NCBI RefSeq assembly: GCF_000230835.1
Contig: NZ_CM001240.1
Span: 3,483,779-3,547,778 of the forward strand
Direction: 5' to 3'
From: Clostridium sp. DL-VIII
GTDB lineage: Bacteria; Bacillota; Clostridia; Clostridiales; Clostridiaceae
DNA length: 64,000 nucleotides
The first letter of the stretch is position 1; every line of letters starts with the position of its first letter. Position numbers and translations under genes: made by a program. Shown here piece after piece: positions 10,825 to 18,866 of the stretch. Below the pieces are notes generated by a model. That model was not told where the DNA came from and ran no database searches. It worked only from the letters and a program-made list of their open reading frames with translations.

Positions 10825-11457
10825 ATGAATTATTTAATTAGTAAACTAAATTCTACGTTTAGAGATAAGAAGACTTATTTTTTCATTGTATTAATCATGT
10901 TTTGTTTAGGGATATCTTTTGGACTTTATACTGTTAGATGCATGGGAGCATCAGATAAAAAGGATCTAGCCAATTATTTTTTTAGTTTTACGAATTCAAT
11001 AGGAAGTCAACCAGTTAATTATGGAAATTTATTTTATGAGGTTATTAAGAAAAATATATTAATCATTGTACCTATATTTATATTAGGTTTAACTTTTTTT
11101 GGAGCTCCTATAATATTAATTTTAGATTTATTAAAAGGTTTTACGCTCGGGTATACTTTTTCTTTTATCATAACCACCTTTGATGGAAAAGGAATTGGAC
11201 TAGCTTTAGCATCTGTTATTCCTCAAAATTTAATATATATTCCATGCTTTATAGCGTTAAGTGTCATCAGTTTGTCTATCTCTACAGAAAAATTTAAGGG
11301 AAAGTTCTTTAAACGCATGAATAATAAGGATCCTTTTCTAGATGGTGTATTAAATAAGTTAATTGTGGTTGGGGTACTATTTATATTTGGGATGTTAATT
11401 GAAACTTATATATCACCATCTCTAATAAGATTTGTGGCTAGAAAATTCTATTTATAA
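10825..11457 (+). CDS. spoIIM: Stage II sporulation protein M
   Basis: The 210-residue integral membrane protein has about five hydrophobic segments (roughly residues 18-38, 72-95, 98-120, 128-150, 178-198). It shows the SpoIIM pattern of a charged N-terminus, ILGLTFFGAPIILILDLLKG in the middle and LASVIPQNLIYIP. SpoIIM works with SpoIIP and SpoIID in the mother-cell membrane to thin septal peptidoglycan and drive engulfment. AAAGGAGG precedes the ATG. The xerD-like gene follows 90 bases later, an arrangement I recall from other clostridia. Expression in the mother cell is expected from family knowledge. Confidence 0.9.
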   Translation: MNYLISKLNSTFRDKKTYFFIVLIMFCLGISFGLYTVRCMGASDKKDLANYFFSFTNSIGSQPVNYGNLFYEVIKKNILIIVPIFILGLTFFGAPIILILDLLKGFTLGYTFSFIITTFDGKGIGLALASVIPQNLIYIPCFIALSVISLSISTEKFKGKFFKRMNNKDPFLDGVLNKLIVVGVLFIFGMLIETYISPSLIRFVARKFYL

Positions 11458-11546
11458 AGAAGAATATAAACATATGAAAAATTAAAAAAAGGAAAATTGA
11501 CAATTTTGTCGAATACTAATCTTAATCAATGGTATAGGAGATAATA

Positions 11547-12425
11547 ATGATAAATAGTATAAATAATTATAAAGATTATTTGTTAGAAAGTGGTAAGAGT
11601 GAAAACACTATATATGCATATGTGACTGATGTTAGTTTATACCTTAAATTTTTAAATAGAAAAAAAATTGATTTATATAAGAGTGATAAATTAACAATTA
11701 TGTCTTATATACAAAACCTCATTAACCAAGGAAAATCAGAAAGATCTATAAATAGAATAGTAATTAGCCTCAGAAATTTTTATTCATATTTAAAAAGTGA
11801 AGCATTAATAAATGAAATCCCTAAAATAGAATATAAGAGTTCTAAAAATAATAGAAAATTGCCACAGATATTAACCATTGAAGAAGTAGATAAAATAATC
11901 AGGGTAGTAGAAAAAGATTGTTCTAAAGGCATACGAGATAATGCACTATTAGAATTAATGTATGCTACTGGAATGAAAGTGTCTGAACTTATTGGATTAA
12001 ATGTAGATGATGTTAATCTTGATTTGAATTTTGTTAGATGTACAGATAACAAACATCTTGAAAGACTTATCCCTATAGGAAGAAGTGCATGCAAGGCATT
12101 AGTAGAGTATTTGAGTATACGATATAAAATAGCACAGTGCGGAGTAAATAATCTTTTTGTGAATTTAAATGGGAATAAACTTACAAGACAAGGAATCTGG
12201 AGAATTGTTAAGGAATATTCTAGAAAAGCAGGTATTGATAAAGATGTGAATCTAAATACTTTTAGGCACTCATTTGCAGTTCATTTACTTCAAAACGGAG
12301 CCAATGTTAGAGCGGTGCAGAAATTACTTGGTAACCAAGTTCTAACATACATGGACACATATTATGAAATTATAAACAACGATAAAATTAACTATATATA
12401 CATGCATACCCATCCAAGAGCTTGA
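11547..12425 (+). CDS. XerD-like tyrosine recombinase with altered active site
   Basis: The 292-residue protein aligns over its full length with XerD, from the N-terminal SAM-like domain (YLLESGKSENTIYAY) to the terminal THPRA. However, residues essential in tyrosine recombinases are changed. The arginine of the ATGLRVSEL motif is Lys144 (TGMKVSEL), the His of HxxR is Asn237 (NTFR), and the His of LLGH is Asn263 (LLGNQ). Arg240 and the nucleophile-position Tyr272 remain. It is therefore probably not a normal XerD and may only bind DNA or act with a partner. AGGAG precedes the ATG. It is likely co-transcribed with spoIIM. Confidence 0.85.
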   Translation: MINSINNYKDYLLESGKSENTIYAYVTDVSLYLKFLNRKKIDLYKSDKLTIMSYIQNLINQGKSERSINRIVISLRNFYSYLKSEALINEIPKIEYKSSKNNRKLPQILTIEEVDKIIRVVEKDCSKGIRDNALLELMYATGMKVSELIGLNVDDVNLDLNFVRCTDNKHLERLIPIGRSACKALVEYLSIRYKIAQCGVNNLFVNLNGNKLTRQGIWRIVKEYSRKAGIDKDVNLNTFRHSFAVHLLQNGANVRAVQKLLGNQVLTYMDTYYEIINNDKINYIYMHTHPRA

Positions 12426-12465
12426 TATTTAGTTGCTGACGTAAATAACATATTGAAAAAGTTGA

Positions 12466-12505
12466 GAAATTGCCACCAACATTTTAAGTCGGTGGCAATT
12501 TTATA
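12466..12505 (+). terminator. Terminator after the xerD-like gene
   Basis: Perfect stem AATTGCCACC / GGTGGCAATT with a 13-base loop and trailing TTTATAATT. Confidence 0.85.
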
Positions 12506-12686
12506 ATTAAATATATTTTTTAGATCAATAAGAAAAAATTGATAGTCATTTATAAATAATTATGAAAATAATATTACATAAATATGAAAAAAAATAAATA
12601 ATTTCATAAAATTCTAATAAATATATTTGAATGTTCTAATACATAATATATAATAAAGATAATTTAAATCATAGGAAGAGATAATA

Positions 12687-12893
12687 ATGAAATTAAGTGC
12701 AAGAAATCAGTTCAAAGGAAAAGTTTTGGAGATAAATGAAGGAGCAGTCAATGCAACAGTGAAGATAGAAATTACAAAGGATGTAGTTATTTCAGCTACT
12801 ATTTCTATGGAAGCAGTAAAAGATTTGGAATTAAAGGTTGGATCAGATGCTACCGCAGTTATTAAAGCTACATCAGTTATGATTATGGCTTAG
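12687..12893 (+). CDS. mop: Molbindin (TOBE-domain molybdate-binding protein)
   Basis: The 68-residue protein is a single TOBE/Mop domain: MKLSARNQFKGKVLEINEG, then AVNATVKIEI, MEAVKDLELKVG and the terminal ATAVIKATSVMI. Molbindins assemble as hexamers that bind molybdate or tungstate in the cytoplasm, buffering it for cofactor synthesis; they were described in Clostridium pasteurianum. The length is typical. AGGAAGAG precedes the ATG. Its position next to modCBA and before the nif cluster fits a role in storing Mo for FeMo-cofactor. Confidence 0.92.
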   Translation: MKLSARNQFKGKVLEINEGAVNATVKIEITKDVVISATISMEAVKDLELKVGSDATAVIKATSVMIMA

Positions 12894-12918
12894 TATTATA
12901 TTTGTTAATACTTAGAAA

Positions 12919-12965
12919 ACAACGAAGAATCCTTAATATAGTGATTCTTCGTTACTTTTTTGTAA
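12919..12965. terminator. Terminator after mop
   Basis: AACGAAGAATC / GATTCTTCGTT stem with an 11-base loop, followed by ACTTTTTTG. It lies between mop (+) and the 3' end of modC (-) and has an A-rich flank on the left, so it may serve both. Confidence 0.8.
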
Positions 12966-12999
12966 TACTATTTTATAAATATTGCTTTTTAAGAAAGAT

Positions 13000-14046
13000 T
13001 CAAAAGCAAAATATATTGTCCTTTGAAAAGGTTAAAGAAATGGTATCATTTAAAGAGAACGTCATATTTTTTTTCTCGAGCTTATATTCAATTAAAGTTG
13101 AAATAGGATTATCTCTATTTTTCATGTATAAAGTATATTCAAAGGGATTCTCTATAATATTATCCACCTGATATGAAAATGTGTTACTATTAGTGTTACT
13201 GTTGCAAATTTCTATATCATGGGCTCGTATGCATATATATTGAACATTTTCAGGAACTTCATTATTCACTATAAATTCATGGCCCCAATTCTCAGCGTAA
13301 ATAGTATATTTTCCAGCTTTTCTTGCTTTGGAAATATTTTTGCATCCTGTCAAAGTTGCTTCACAAAGATTTTTGGGATGTTTGAATAATTCTTTTTTCT
13401 CTCTTTTTTTTAGAGATTTACCGTTCTCATAAACAATAATATCATCACAGACTCTATATGCTTCTGCTATATCATGAGTTACAAAAATAACATTGCCATT
13501 ATAATTTTTTAACATGGACATTAATTCTTTTTCTAAATTGTTTCTTAAGTGCTGATCCAATGCGGAAAAAGGCTCATCTAACAGTAGTATGTCAGGAGAA
13601 ATTATCAGTGCTCTAGCCAAGGCAACTCTCTGCTGTTGACCTCCGGATAATTGCCATGGATAACGCTTTTCCAATCCAGAAAGACCTAGTCTTTTAATAT
13701 AATCTTTACTTAGAGCTTTTTTTTCTGTATCTTTTAGGTTAGAAACACCAATCTCAATATTATCAATGATATTCATATTCGGAAATAAAGCATAATTTTG
13801 AAATAAGTATCCAACCCTTCTATCTTGAGGAGTTAGATTAATTTTAGCATCAGAATTATAAAATATTTTGTTATTAACTACTATTTTGCCTTGAGAAGGA
13901 GCTACTAACCCAGCTATTGATTTTAAGGTCATACTTTTTCCTGAACCAGATGCACCTAAAAATCCTAAAATTCCATTTTCATGCTCAAAATGAACATCTA
14001 AATTAAAAGAGGAAAGATGCTTTTCTATATCAATATATAATGACAT
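13000..14046 (-). CDS. modC: Molybdate ABC transporter ATP-binding protein
   Basis: The 348-residue ATPase shows Walker A GASGSGKSM near 43, signature LSGGQQQRVALARAL near 134, Walker B ILLLDEPFSALD near 155 and the H-loop VTHDIAEAYR. The C-terminal 110 residues form a TOBE-like regulatory region, as in ModC/CysA. It powers molybdate import through ModB. The start at 14046 follows AAGGAGG, and the upstream in-frame extension lies inside modB. It lies two bases after the modB stop and is translationally coupled to it. Confidence 0.93.
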   Translation of the reverse strand: MSLYIDIEKHLSSFNLDVHFEHENGILGFLGASGSGKSMTLKSIAGLVAPSQGKIVVNNKIFYNSDAKINLTPQDRRVGYLFQNYALFPNMNIIDNIEIGVSNLKDTEKKALSKDYIKRLGLSGLEKRYPWQLSGGQQQRVALARALIISPDILLLDEPFSALDQHLRNNLEKELMSMLKNYNGNVIFVTHDIAEAYRVCDDIIVYENGKSLKKREKKELFKHPKNLCEATLTGCKNISKARKAGKYTIYAENWGHEFIVNNEVPENVQYICIRAHDIEICNSNTNSNTFSYQVDNIIENPFEYTLYMKNRDNPISTLIEYKLEKKNMTFSLNDTISLTFSKDNIFCF

Positions 14047-14048
14047 TG

Positions 14049-14723
14049 TTATGACCTCCTTCCCATAAGTTTTAGTTGAATCTCTGCCCAATAATTCATT
14101 AGTAATATTAAGACTAAGGATAAAACAACAATTATAATTACCCAAAGAAGCGCTTTTTCCATATCTCCACCTTCAGCAGCAAAGAATATAGCGAGAGGCA
14201 TAGTCTGAGTTTTGCCAGGAATATTTCCAGCTAACATTAAGGTTGCACCAAATTCACCTATAGCTCTAGCGAAGGATAGAACTAATCCTCCTATAATACC
14301 GGGCATAGCAAGTGGAATAGAAATTTTATAAAATATTTTAAACTCACTAAGGCCAAGAGTCCGAGCAGCAGAAAGAATGTTTATATCTATTTGTTCAAAG
14401 GCTGCACGAGTAGTTCTATACATCATTGGAAAAGATACTACGATAGCAGCTATTACTGTAGCACTCCAGCTGAAAATTATAGAAGTATTAAAAAGTTCTA
14501 ATATTTTACCAATAGGGCCATTTTTACCGCAAATCAGTAATAGAAAAAAACCTACGACAGTTGGTGGGAGAATTAATGGCAAGGTAAACAGTCCATCAAT
14601 TATTCCTTTAGATTTTCCATTAAAATTTGCCATCCAATAAGAGATTATAATACCTAAAAAAAATGTTACTACGGTTGAAAGAACAGCTGTTTCAACAGAA
14701 ATCCTTAGGGGGGCAAAATCCAT
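14049..14723 (-). CDS. modB: Molybdate ABC transporter permease
   Basis: The 224-residue inner-membrane protein has five to six hydrophobic segments and the EAA loop of binding-protein-dependent permeases (AARTLGLSEFKIFYKISIPLAMPGI), followed by ARAIGEFGATLMLAGNIPGKT, which is diagnostic for ModB/CysT-type permeases. It forms the channel through which ModA-delivered molybdate passes. TAAGGAGG precedes the start. It is second in the modA-modB-modC operon. Confidence 0.93.
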   Translation of the reverse strand: MDFAPLRISVETAVLSTVVTFFLGIIISYWMANFNGKSKGIIDGLFTLPLILPPTVVGFFLLLICGKNGPIGKILELFNTSIIFSWSATVIAAIVVSFPMMYRTTRAAFEQIDINILSAARTLGLSEFKIFYKISIPLAMPGIIGGLVLSFARAIGEFGATLMLAGNIPGKTQTMPLAIFFAAEGGDMEKALLWVIIIVVLSLVLILLMNYWAEIQLKLMGRRS

Positions 14724-14754
14724 ATTAATTCCTCCTTACATAAATATACAATAA

Positions 14755-14805
14755 AGGCACATTAAAAATATAACCATCTTCGGTTTATAAATTTTATATG
14801 TGCCT
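14755..14805 (-). other. Hairpin between modA and modB
   Basis: AGGCACAT and ATGTGCCT are perfectly complementary, with an additional AT-rich inner stem. Lying in the modA-modB gap without a strong T-tract, it may stabilise modA mRNA or attenuate modBC, giving more binding protein than transporter (inference). Confidence 0.5.
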
Positions 14806-14834
14806 AAATGTACAAAATAAATTAAATTATCATT

Positions 14835-15641
14835 TTAAGCTAAGCCATAACCATATTTCTCGAAAATCTTTTTACAGGTATCAGTATATAAGAAATCTTC
14901 AAAGGCTTTTGCAGCATCTTGATTCTTACTAGCTTTAATTATTCCAACCGGATATGTTATAGGTGAATGCTTGTCTTCCGGAACTGTGTCAATAATCTTT
15001 GCATCGTTGCTGCTTAAAGCATCGCTTTTGTATACAAACCCAATATCAGCATTACCAGAAGTTGCCCAAGCAAGGACCTCTTTTACATCTTTAGCAAAAA
15101 CGAGTTTTGGAGTTATAGCATCTTTGATACCGAGATTTTGAAAAACTTCATCTGCATATTGTCCGGCAGGAACACTTTTTGGTTCTCCAACAGCAATTTT
15201 TTTAACTTTATCAGTAGTTAAATCTGAAAGTCCTGTTAAAGTGGTATCCTTTGGACCAACCATAACTAAATCATTTTTAACTAAGTCTTTTTTAGTATTC
15301 TCAAGTAATAAGGATTTGTCATCTAAAGCTTTCATTTGGCTTTGACCTGCTGAAATAAAAATGTCACAAGGAGCACCTTGCTCTATCTGTTGTTGCAAAG
15401 AACCAGAAGCACCAAAGTTAACAGTTAAAGTAACATTAGGTTTAACTTTTTGATATTCAGCTTGGATATCAGCCATTGCTTCTTGTAAACTGGCAGCAGC
15501 TGAAATATTTAGTTCAACTGCAGGTTCGCTAGAGGAAGTGTCTTTAGATGATGTAGTTGAAGCTTTTTGTGCACTGCATGAAATAATTGATACGGATAAA
15601 ATCAAGGTCATTAATGTAGACAAAATAATTCTTTTTTTCAT
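14835..15641 (-). CDS. modA: Molybdate-binding lipoprotein
   Basis: The 268-residue protein has a lipoprotein signal peptide (MKKRIILSTLMTLILSVSIISC, cleavage before Cys22), a Ser/Thr-rich linker and a type II periplasmic-binding fold. ModA hallmarks are AASLQEAMADI, VTLTVNFGASGSLQQQIEQGAP with its anion-contacting serines, and NADIGFVYKSDA near the end. It is anchored outside the membrane and captures molybdate (possibly tungstate) for ModBC. It is the first gene of the minus-strand mod operon. The promoter must lie in 15642-15780, where no certain boxes were identified. Confidence 0.93.
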   Translation of the reverse strand: MKKRIILSTLMTLILSVSIISCSAQKASTTSSKDTSSSEPAVELNISAAASLQEAMADIQAEYQKVKPNVTLTVNFGASGSLQQQIEQGAPCDIFISAGQSQMKALDDKSLLLENTKKDLVKNDLVMVGPKDTTLTGLSDLTTDKVKKIAVGEPKSVPAGQYADEVFQNLGIKDAITPKLVFAKDVKEVLAWATSGNADIGFVYKSDALSSNDAKIIDTVPEDKHSPITYPVGIIKASKNQDAAKAFEDFLYTDTCKKIFEKYGYGLA

Positions 15642-15866
15642 AAATAAAACCTCACATTCATATATTAAATTCGATGTTGTGTTTTATAATGTTTTGCTAA
15701 GTTTTATTGTGATTTATTAATTATACTAGCATTAATTATATTAAAAATCAATATAATTAAAATATTTTAATTGTATTATCTAGTTAATAATCATATGTAA
15801 AAAATATATTTAATATATCAATTAAAATAAGAAAAGTGTTTTTAAATGTATATTTATAAAATACTA

Positions 15867-15897
15867 TTGACAAACTAATTTATGGTGTTATTATAAT
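15867..15897 (+). promoter_or_regulatory. Candidate promoter of the GTPase/ABC operon
   Basis: TTGACA at 15867-15872 and TATAAT at 15892-15897, separated by 19 bases (18 if TTATAA is used). This is the only near-consensus pair upstream of the 16205 gene and would produce a leader of about 300 bases with a terminator in it. Confidence 0.5.
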
Positions 15898-15951
15898 AAA
15901 TAAAGTTATGTTTAATCATGTTTAGCTATGTTTTAATATGGTATTATATTT

Positions 15952-16006
15952 AAGCTCTCAAAGAGGAGAATACATATGTATTAGATTCTTTGGGAGCTTT
16001 TTTTGT
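15952..16006 (+). terminator. Leader terminator with overlapping hexaloop hairpin
   Basis: AAGCTCTCAAAGA (15952-15964) pairs with TCTTTGGGAGCTT (15987-15999) before seven T's, forming an intrinsic terminator between promoter and gene. A competing hairpin TCTC-AAAGAG-GAGA (15956-15969) uses the same left arm and presents a six-base loop with A at position 1 and G at position 4. That loop is the recognition feature of ANTAR antiterminators, so a read-through switch is inferred. A two-codon frame (ATG TAT TAG) with GAGGAG sits in the terminator loop. Confidence 0.6.
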
Positions 16007-16068
16007 GAAATTTAAAAGTAAAGGAGTGAGATGAACAGATTATAATACAAGAAAAAAGTATTTATGGT

Positions 16069-16191
16069 ATGAGGATGGTATTGATAAGTGAGGGGAGTTC
16101 ATATAAATATGATATAGGTTGGGAGTTAAAAATAAAAAAACAAATTTATGAAAAGTTAAATAAAGGAAATATATTTAATTATCACAAATAA
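16069..16191 (+). CDS. Possible 40-residue small protein, start uncertain
   Basis: A frame of 40 codons (MRMVLISEGSSYKYDIGW at its start) ends 13 bases before the GTG of the GTPase/ABC gene. Its own ATG lacks a ribosome site. The strong site AAAGGAGTGAG is upstream, but the ATG there (16031) reads MNRL-stop in another frame, while the small frame stays open back to 16030. This could be a true short gene, or the remnant of a 54-residue gene after a one-base shift. I do not recognise the family. Confidence 0.3.
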   Translation: MRMVLISEGSSYKYDIGWELKIKKQIYEKLNKGNIFNYHK

Positions 16192-16204
16192 TGGGGGGAT
16201 AAGT

Positions 16205-17728
16205 GTGAAATTTGTTACATTTTCAGGACCCCCATCATCTGGAAAAACTTCTGTTATATTGAAAGCTATTGAATGTTTAAAAAGTGATGGGAAAAAAATT
16301 GGTGTAATCAAATTTGATTGTCTGACAACTTATGATGATTTACTTTATAAGAAAGCAGGAATTGATATTATGGTAGGGTTGGCTGGAAACCTTTGTCCTG
16401 ATCATTTCTATATAAGTAATATCGATGATGGTGTTAAGCATGGTATAGAAAAAGGTTTTGATTTATTAATAAGTGAAAGTGCAGGATTGTGCAATAGGTG
16501 TTCACCTCATATAAAAGATATTTTAGCAGTATGTGTGATAGATAATTTATCTGGAGTAAATACTCCAAAAAAAATTGGACCAATGTTAAAATTTGCAGAT
16601 ATTATAGTGATAACTAAAGGTGATATAGTATCTCAGGCTGAAAGAGAAGTATTTGCTTTTATGATTAGAGAAATAAATACAAAAGCAAAAATAGTATATG
16701 TTAATGGTCTTACTGGACAAGGCGCCTATGAATTAAGCTTATATCTAAAAGAAGCTAAGTCAATAGAAAGCCTTGAGGGAGAGAAATTGAGGTTTACAAT
16801 GCCATCAGCATTGTGTTCATATTGTCTAGGAGAAACAATAATAGGAGAAGATTATCAAACTGGTAATACAAAAAAAATTAATTTTCAAGAATCTAAAGGT
16901 AAAACTCAAATTAAGGAGAATTACTTGAGAGATGAAGATGAAATAAAAAAAGCAGGTAATGCAATTATTAAATCTATTACTATAATAGGTGGATATGATA
17001 AAAATAGAAAAAAGGAAGAAATAGAATTAACAATAAGCTGTGGGGAAGTAATCTGCATAGTCGGGCCAACTGGTTCAGGAAAGAGTAGGTTACTTGAAGA
17101 CATCGAGTGTATTGCAAAGGGGGATACACCAACAGGAAGGATTATAAGGATAAATGGCGAAAATATAAATGACGGGAAGCTGATTGCGGAGCTATCTCAA
17201 AATATGAATTTTGTAATGGATGTGTCAGTGGAAGAATTTATACAATTGCATGCTAAGAGTAGGGAAATTAACGGAATTACAGTAATTACTGATAAAATAA
17301 TAAAATATGCAAATGAGCTTGCAGGAGAACAGTTCGATTATGATGCGCCTATAACATCATTAAGTGGTGGACAGTCTAGAGCATTAATGATTGCGGATAC
17401 AGCGTTTTTAAGTATTTCTCCAATTGTTCTTATTGATGAGATTGAAAATGCAGGAGTAGATAGAAGCAGAGCGCTGGAGTTATTAGTTAAAGAGGGAAAA
17501 ATAGTTTTTGTATCTACTCACGATCCCATATTGGCATTGCTTGGAGATAAAAGAATAATAATAAAAAATGGAGCTATAAGTAAAATAATAACGACTCAAA
17601 AGAAAGAGAAAGATAATTTAAAGATTATGAAACAAATTGATAATAAGATGTTAGAGCTTAGAAATGCTTTAAGAAATGGAAAAATAATAGACTGGAATAT
17701 GAAAGAATATTTTGAGGAAGATGAATAA
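16205..17728 (+). CDS. HypB/UreG-like GTPase fused to an ABC-type ATPase
   Basis: The 507-residue soluble protein has two P-loop domains. Residues 1-190 resemble metallochaperone GTPases: GPPSSGKTS (9-17), ISESAGLCNRCSPH (about 88-101) and the base-recognition motif ITKGD. A cysteine segment SALCSYCLGET follows near 200. Residues 255-470 form an ABC ATPase: GPTGSGKSR, LSGGQSRAL, Walker B VLIDEIENAG and VSTHDP. There is no membrane segment. The start is GTG behind GGGGGGA. It heads a set with a soluble binding protein and a PBP-type regulator, next to mod and nif. A role in cytoplasmic metal or cofactor handling is inferred, not shown. Confidence 0.8.
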   Translation: MKFVTFSGPPSSGKTSVILKAIECLKSDGKKIGVIKFDCLTTYDDLLYKKAGIDIMVGLAGNLCPDHFYISNIDDGVKHGIEKGFDLLISESAGLCNRCSPHIKDILAVCVIDNLSGVNTPKKIGPMLKFADIIVITKGDIVSQAEREVFAFMIREINTKAKIVYVNGLTGQGAYELSLYLKEAKSIESLEGEKLRFTMPSALCSYCLGETIIGEDYQTGNTKKINFQESKGKTQIKENYLRDEDEIKKAGNAIIKSITIIGGYDKNRKKEEIELTISCGEVICIVGPTGSGKSRLLEDIECIAKGDTPTGRIIRINGENINDGKLIAELSQNMNFVMDVSVEEFIQLHAKSREINGITVITDKIIKYANELAGEQFDYDAPITSLSGGQSRALMIADTAFLSISPIVLIDEIENAGVDRSRALELLVKEGKIVFVSTHDPILALLGDKRIIIKNGAISKIITTQKKEKDNLKIMKQIDNKMLELRNALRNGKIIDWNMKEYFEEDE

Positions 17729-17813
17729 AGAGTGAAAAGGTTTCGGAAAGCAATGTTAGAGTAATGCTTTAAAGTTTTAACTGCTAATTGTATAAATGAC
17801 TGGAGGCATAAGT

Positions 17814-18767
17814 ATGGGGAAGATAAAAAATATTATTGATAAATCAGAATATGATGTACTTGGACTATTACCATGTCCTATTAAAGTACCAATAGAAGCT
17901 GAATTTAATCAAATGGTAAATAATTTGGAAAACGAGTGTGATTTTAAATATCTTGTGGAAGGTAATGCTAATTATGATGTTATGTGGATGGATGAGTCGT
18001 CGCATATACCATCTAAAGAAGAATTACCTAAAATTATTATAAGTGCTGGAGTAAATAGCTTTTATAGAGAAGATTTTAGAACAAAAGCTATACACGACCA
18101 TTACTTTGAAAAAATTAGGTTAATTGAAGAAAATAAAGATGAATTTAGTGATTTAGAAGGCAATTATTATATTATGGCATTAAACTATTTAGTTATGGTA
18201 GTGGATCTAACTAAATTAAATAACAGAGATATTCCTAAATCATGGGAAGAACTTTTAAATAGTGAGTTCAAAAAAGAAGTTGCTATAAGAGGAAAGCAAG
18301 GAAAGTATTGTGAAACAACTCTTTTAGCTATATATAAAGATTATGGTATGGATGGAATAAAAAAGTTAATGGAGCTTGTTGGTTTTGGTGGACATCCAGC
18401 AGAAATGGTAAAAAACATAGGGAAAGGACTTGAGAATTCACCAACAATAAGTGTCATTCCATATTTCTATGCAAAATTATTAAAACATAATAAAAATGCT
18501 GAAATTATATGGCCCAAAGAAGGTGCAATAGTTAGTCCGATAACTTTGCTGGTTCAAAGCGATATTACAAAAAGCTTAGAAAAAGTTGTGGAATTTTTTC
18601 TTAGTGAAGAGGTAAGAAATATATGTAAAAATGCATCATTACCACATCCAACAGATTATATAGAATATCTAAAGGAAAATAATTACAAATTAAATTGGTT
18701 AGGATGGGATTTTATAAAGAATAATAAAGTAAATAAATTATTATTAGAATTAAATTCATATTTTTAA
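17814..18767 (+). CDS. Soluble ABC-type solute-binding protein homologue without signal peptide
   Basis: The 317-residue protein resembles type II extracellular binding proteins of the iron/thiamine class (YYIMALNYLVMVVDLTKLNN, then IPKSWEELLNSEFKKEVAIRG, the usual domain-crossing region). However, it begins MGKIKNIIDKSEYDVLGLL, with no hydrophobic signal or lipobox, so it should stay in the cytoplasm. The N-terminal phrase LLPCPIKVP and HPAEMVKNIGKG near 207 may mark its own subfamily. TGGAGGC precedes the ATG at 17814; an ATG at 17796 precedes that site. It probably works with the upstream GTPase/ABC protein. The ligand is unknown. Confidence 0.75.
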   Translation: MGKIKNIIDKSEYDVLGLLPCPIKVPIEAEFNQMVNNLENECDFKYLVEGNANYDVMWMDESSHIPSKEELPKIIISAGVNSFYREDFRTKAIHDHYFEKIRLIEENKDEFSDLEGNYYIMALNYLVMVVDLTKLNNRDIPKSWEELLNSEFKKEVAIRGKQGKYCETTLLAIYKDYGMDGIKKLMELVGFGGHPAEMVKNIGKGLENSPTISVIPYFYAKLLKHNKNAEIIWPKEGAIVSPITLLVQSDITKSLEKVVEFFLSEEVRNICKNASLPHPTDYIEYLKENNYKLNWLGWDFIKNNKVNKLLLELNSYF

Positions 18768-18866
18768 TTTTGATTGGTCTAGATTAAATTAGGTAAATTA
18801 TGAATTACTAGAAATTCTTACTCCTAAATGCTAAAATAAGATATTATAGAGAAGGAGGGAAGTTCT

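Noticed and set aside
12902-13171. Plus-strand frame beginning after mop
   Set aside because: Its start lies in the mop terminator and the rest is antisense to modC.
15898-16010. Molybdenum-cofactor riboswitch upstream of the GTPase/ABC gene
   Set aside because: The leader is too short and simple for the multi-stem Moco motif. Only a terminator and a small hexaloop hairpin are seen.
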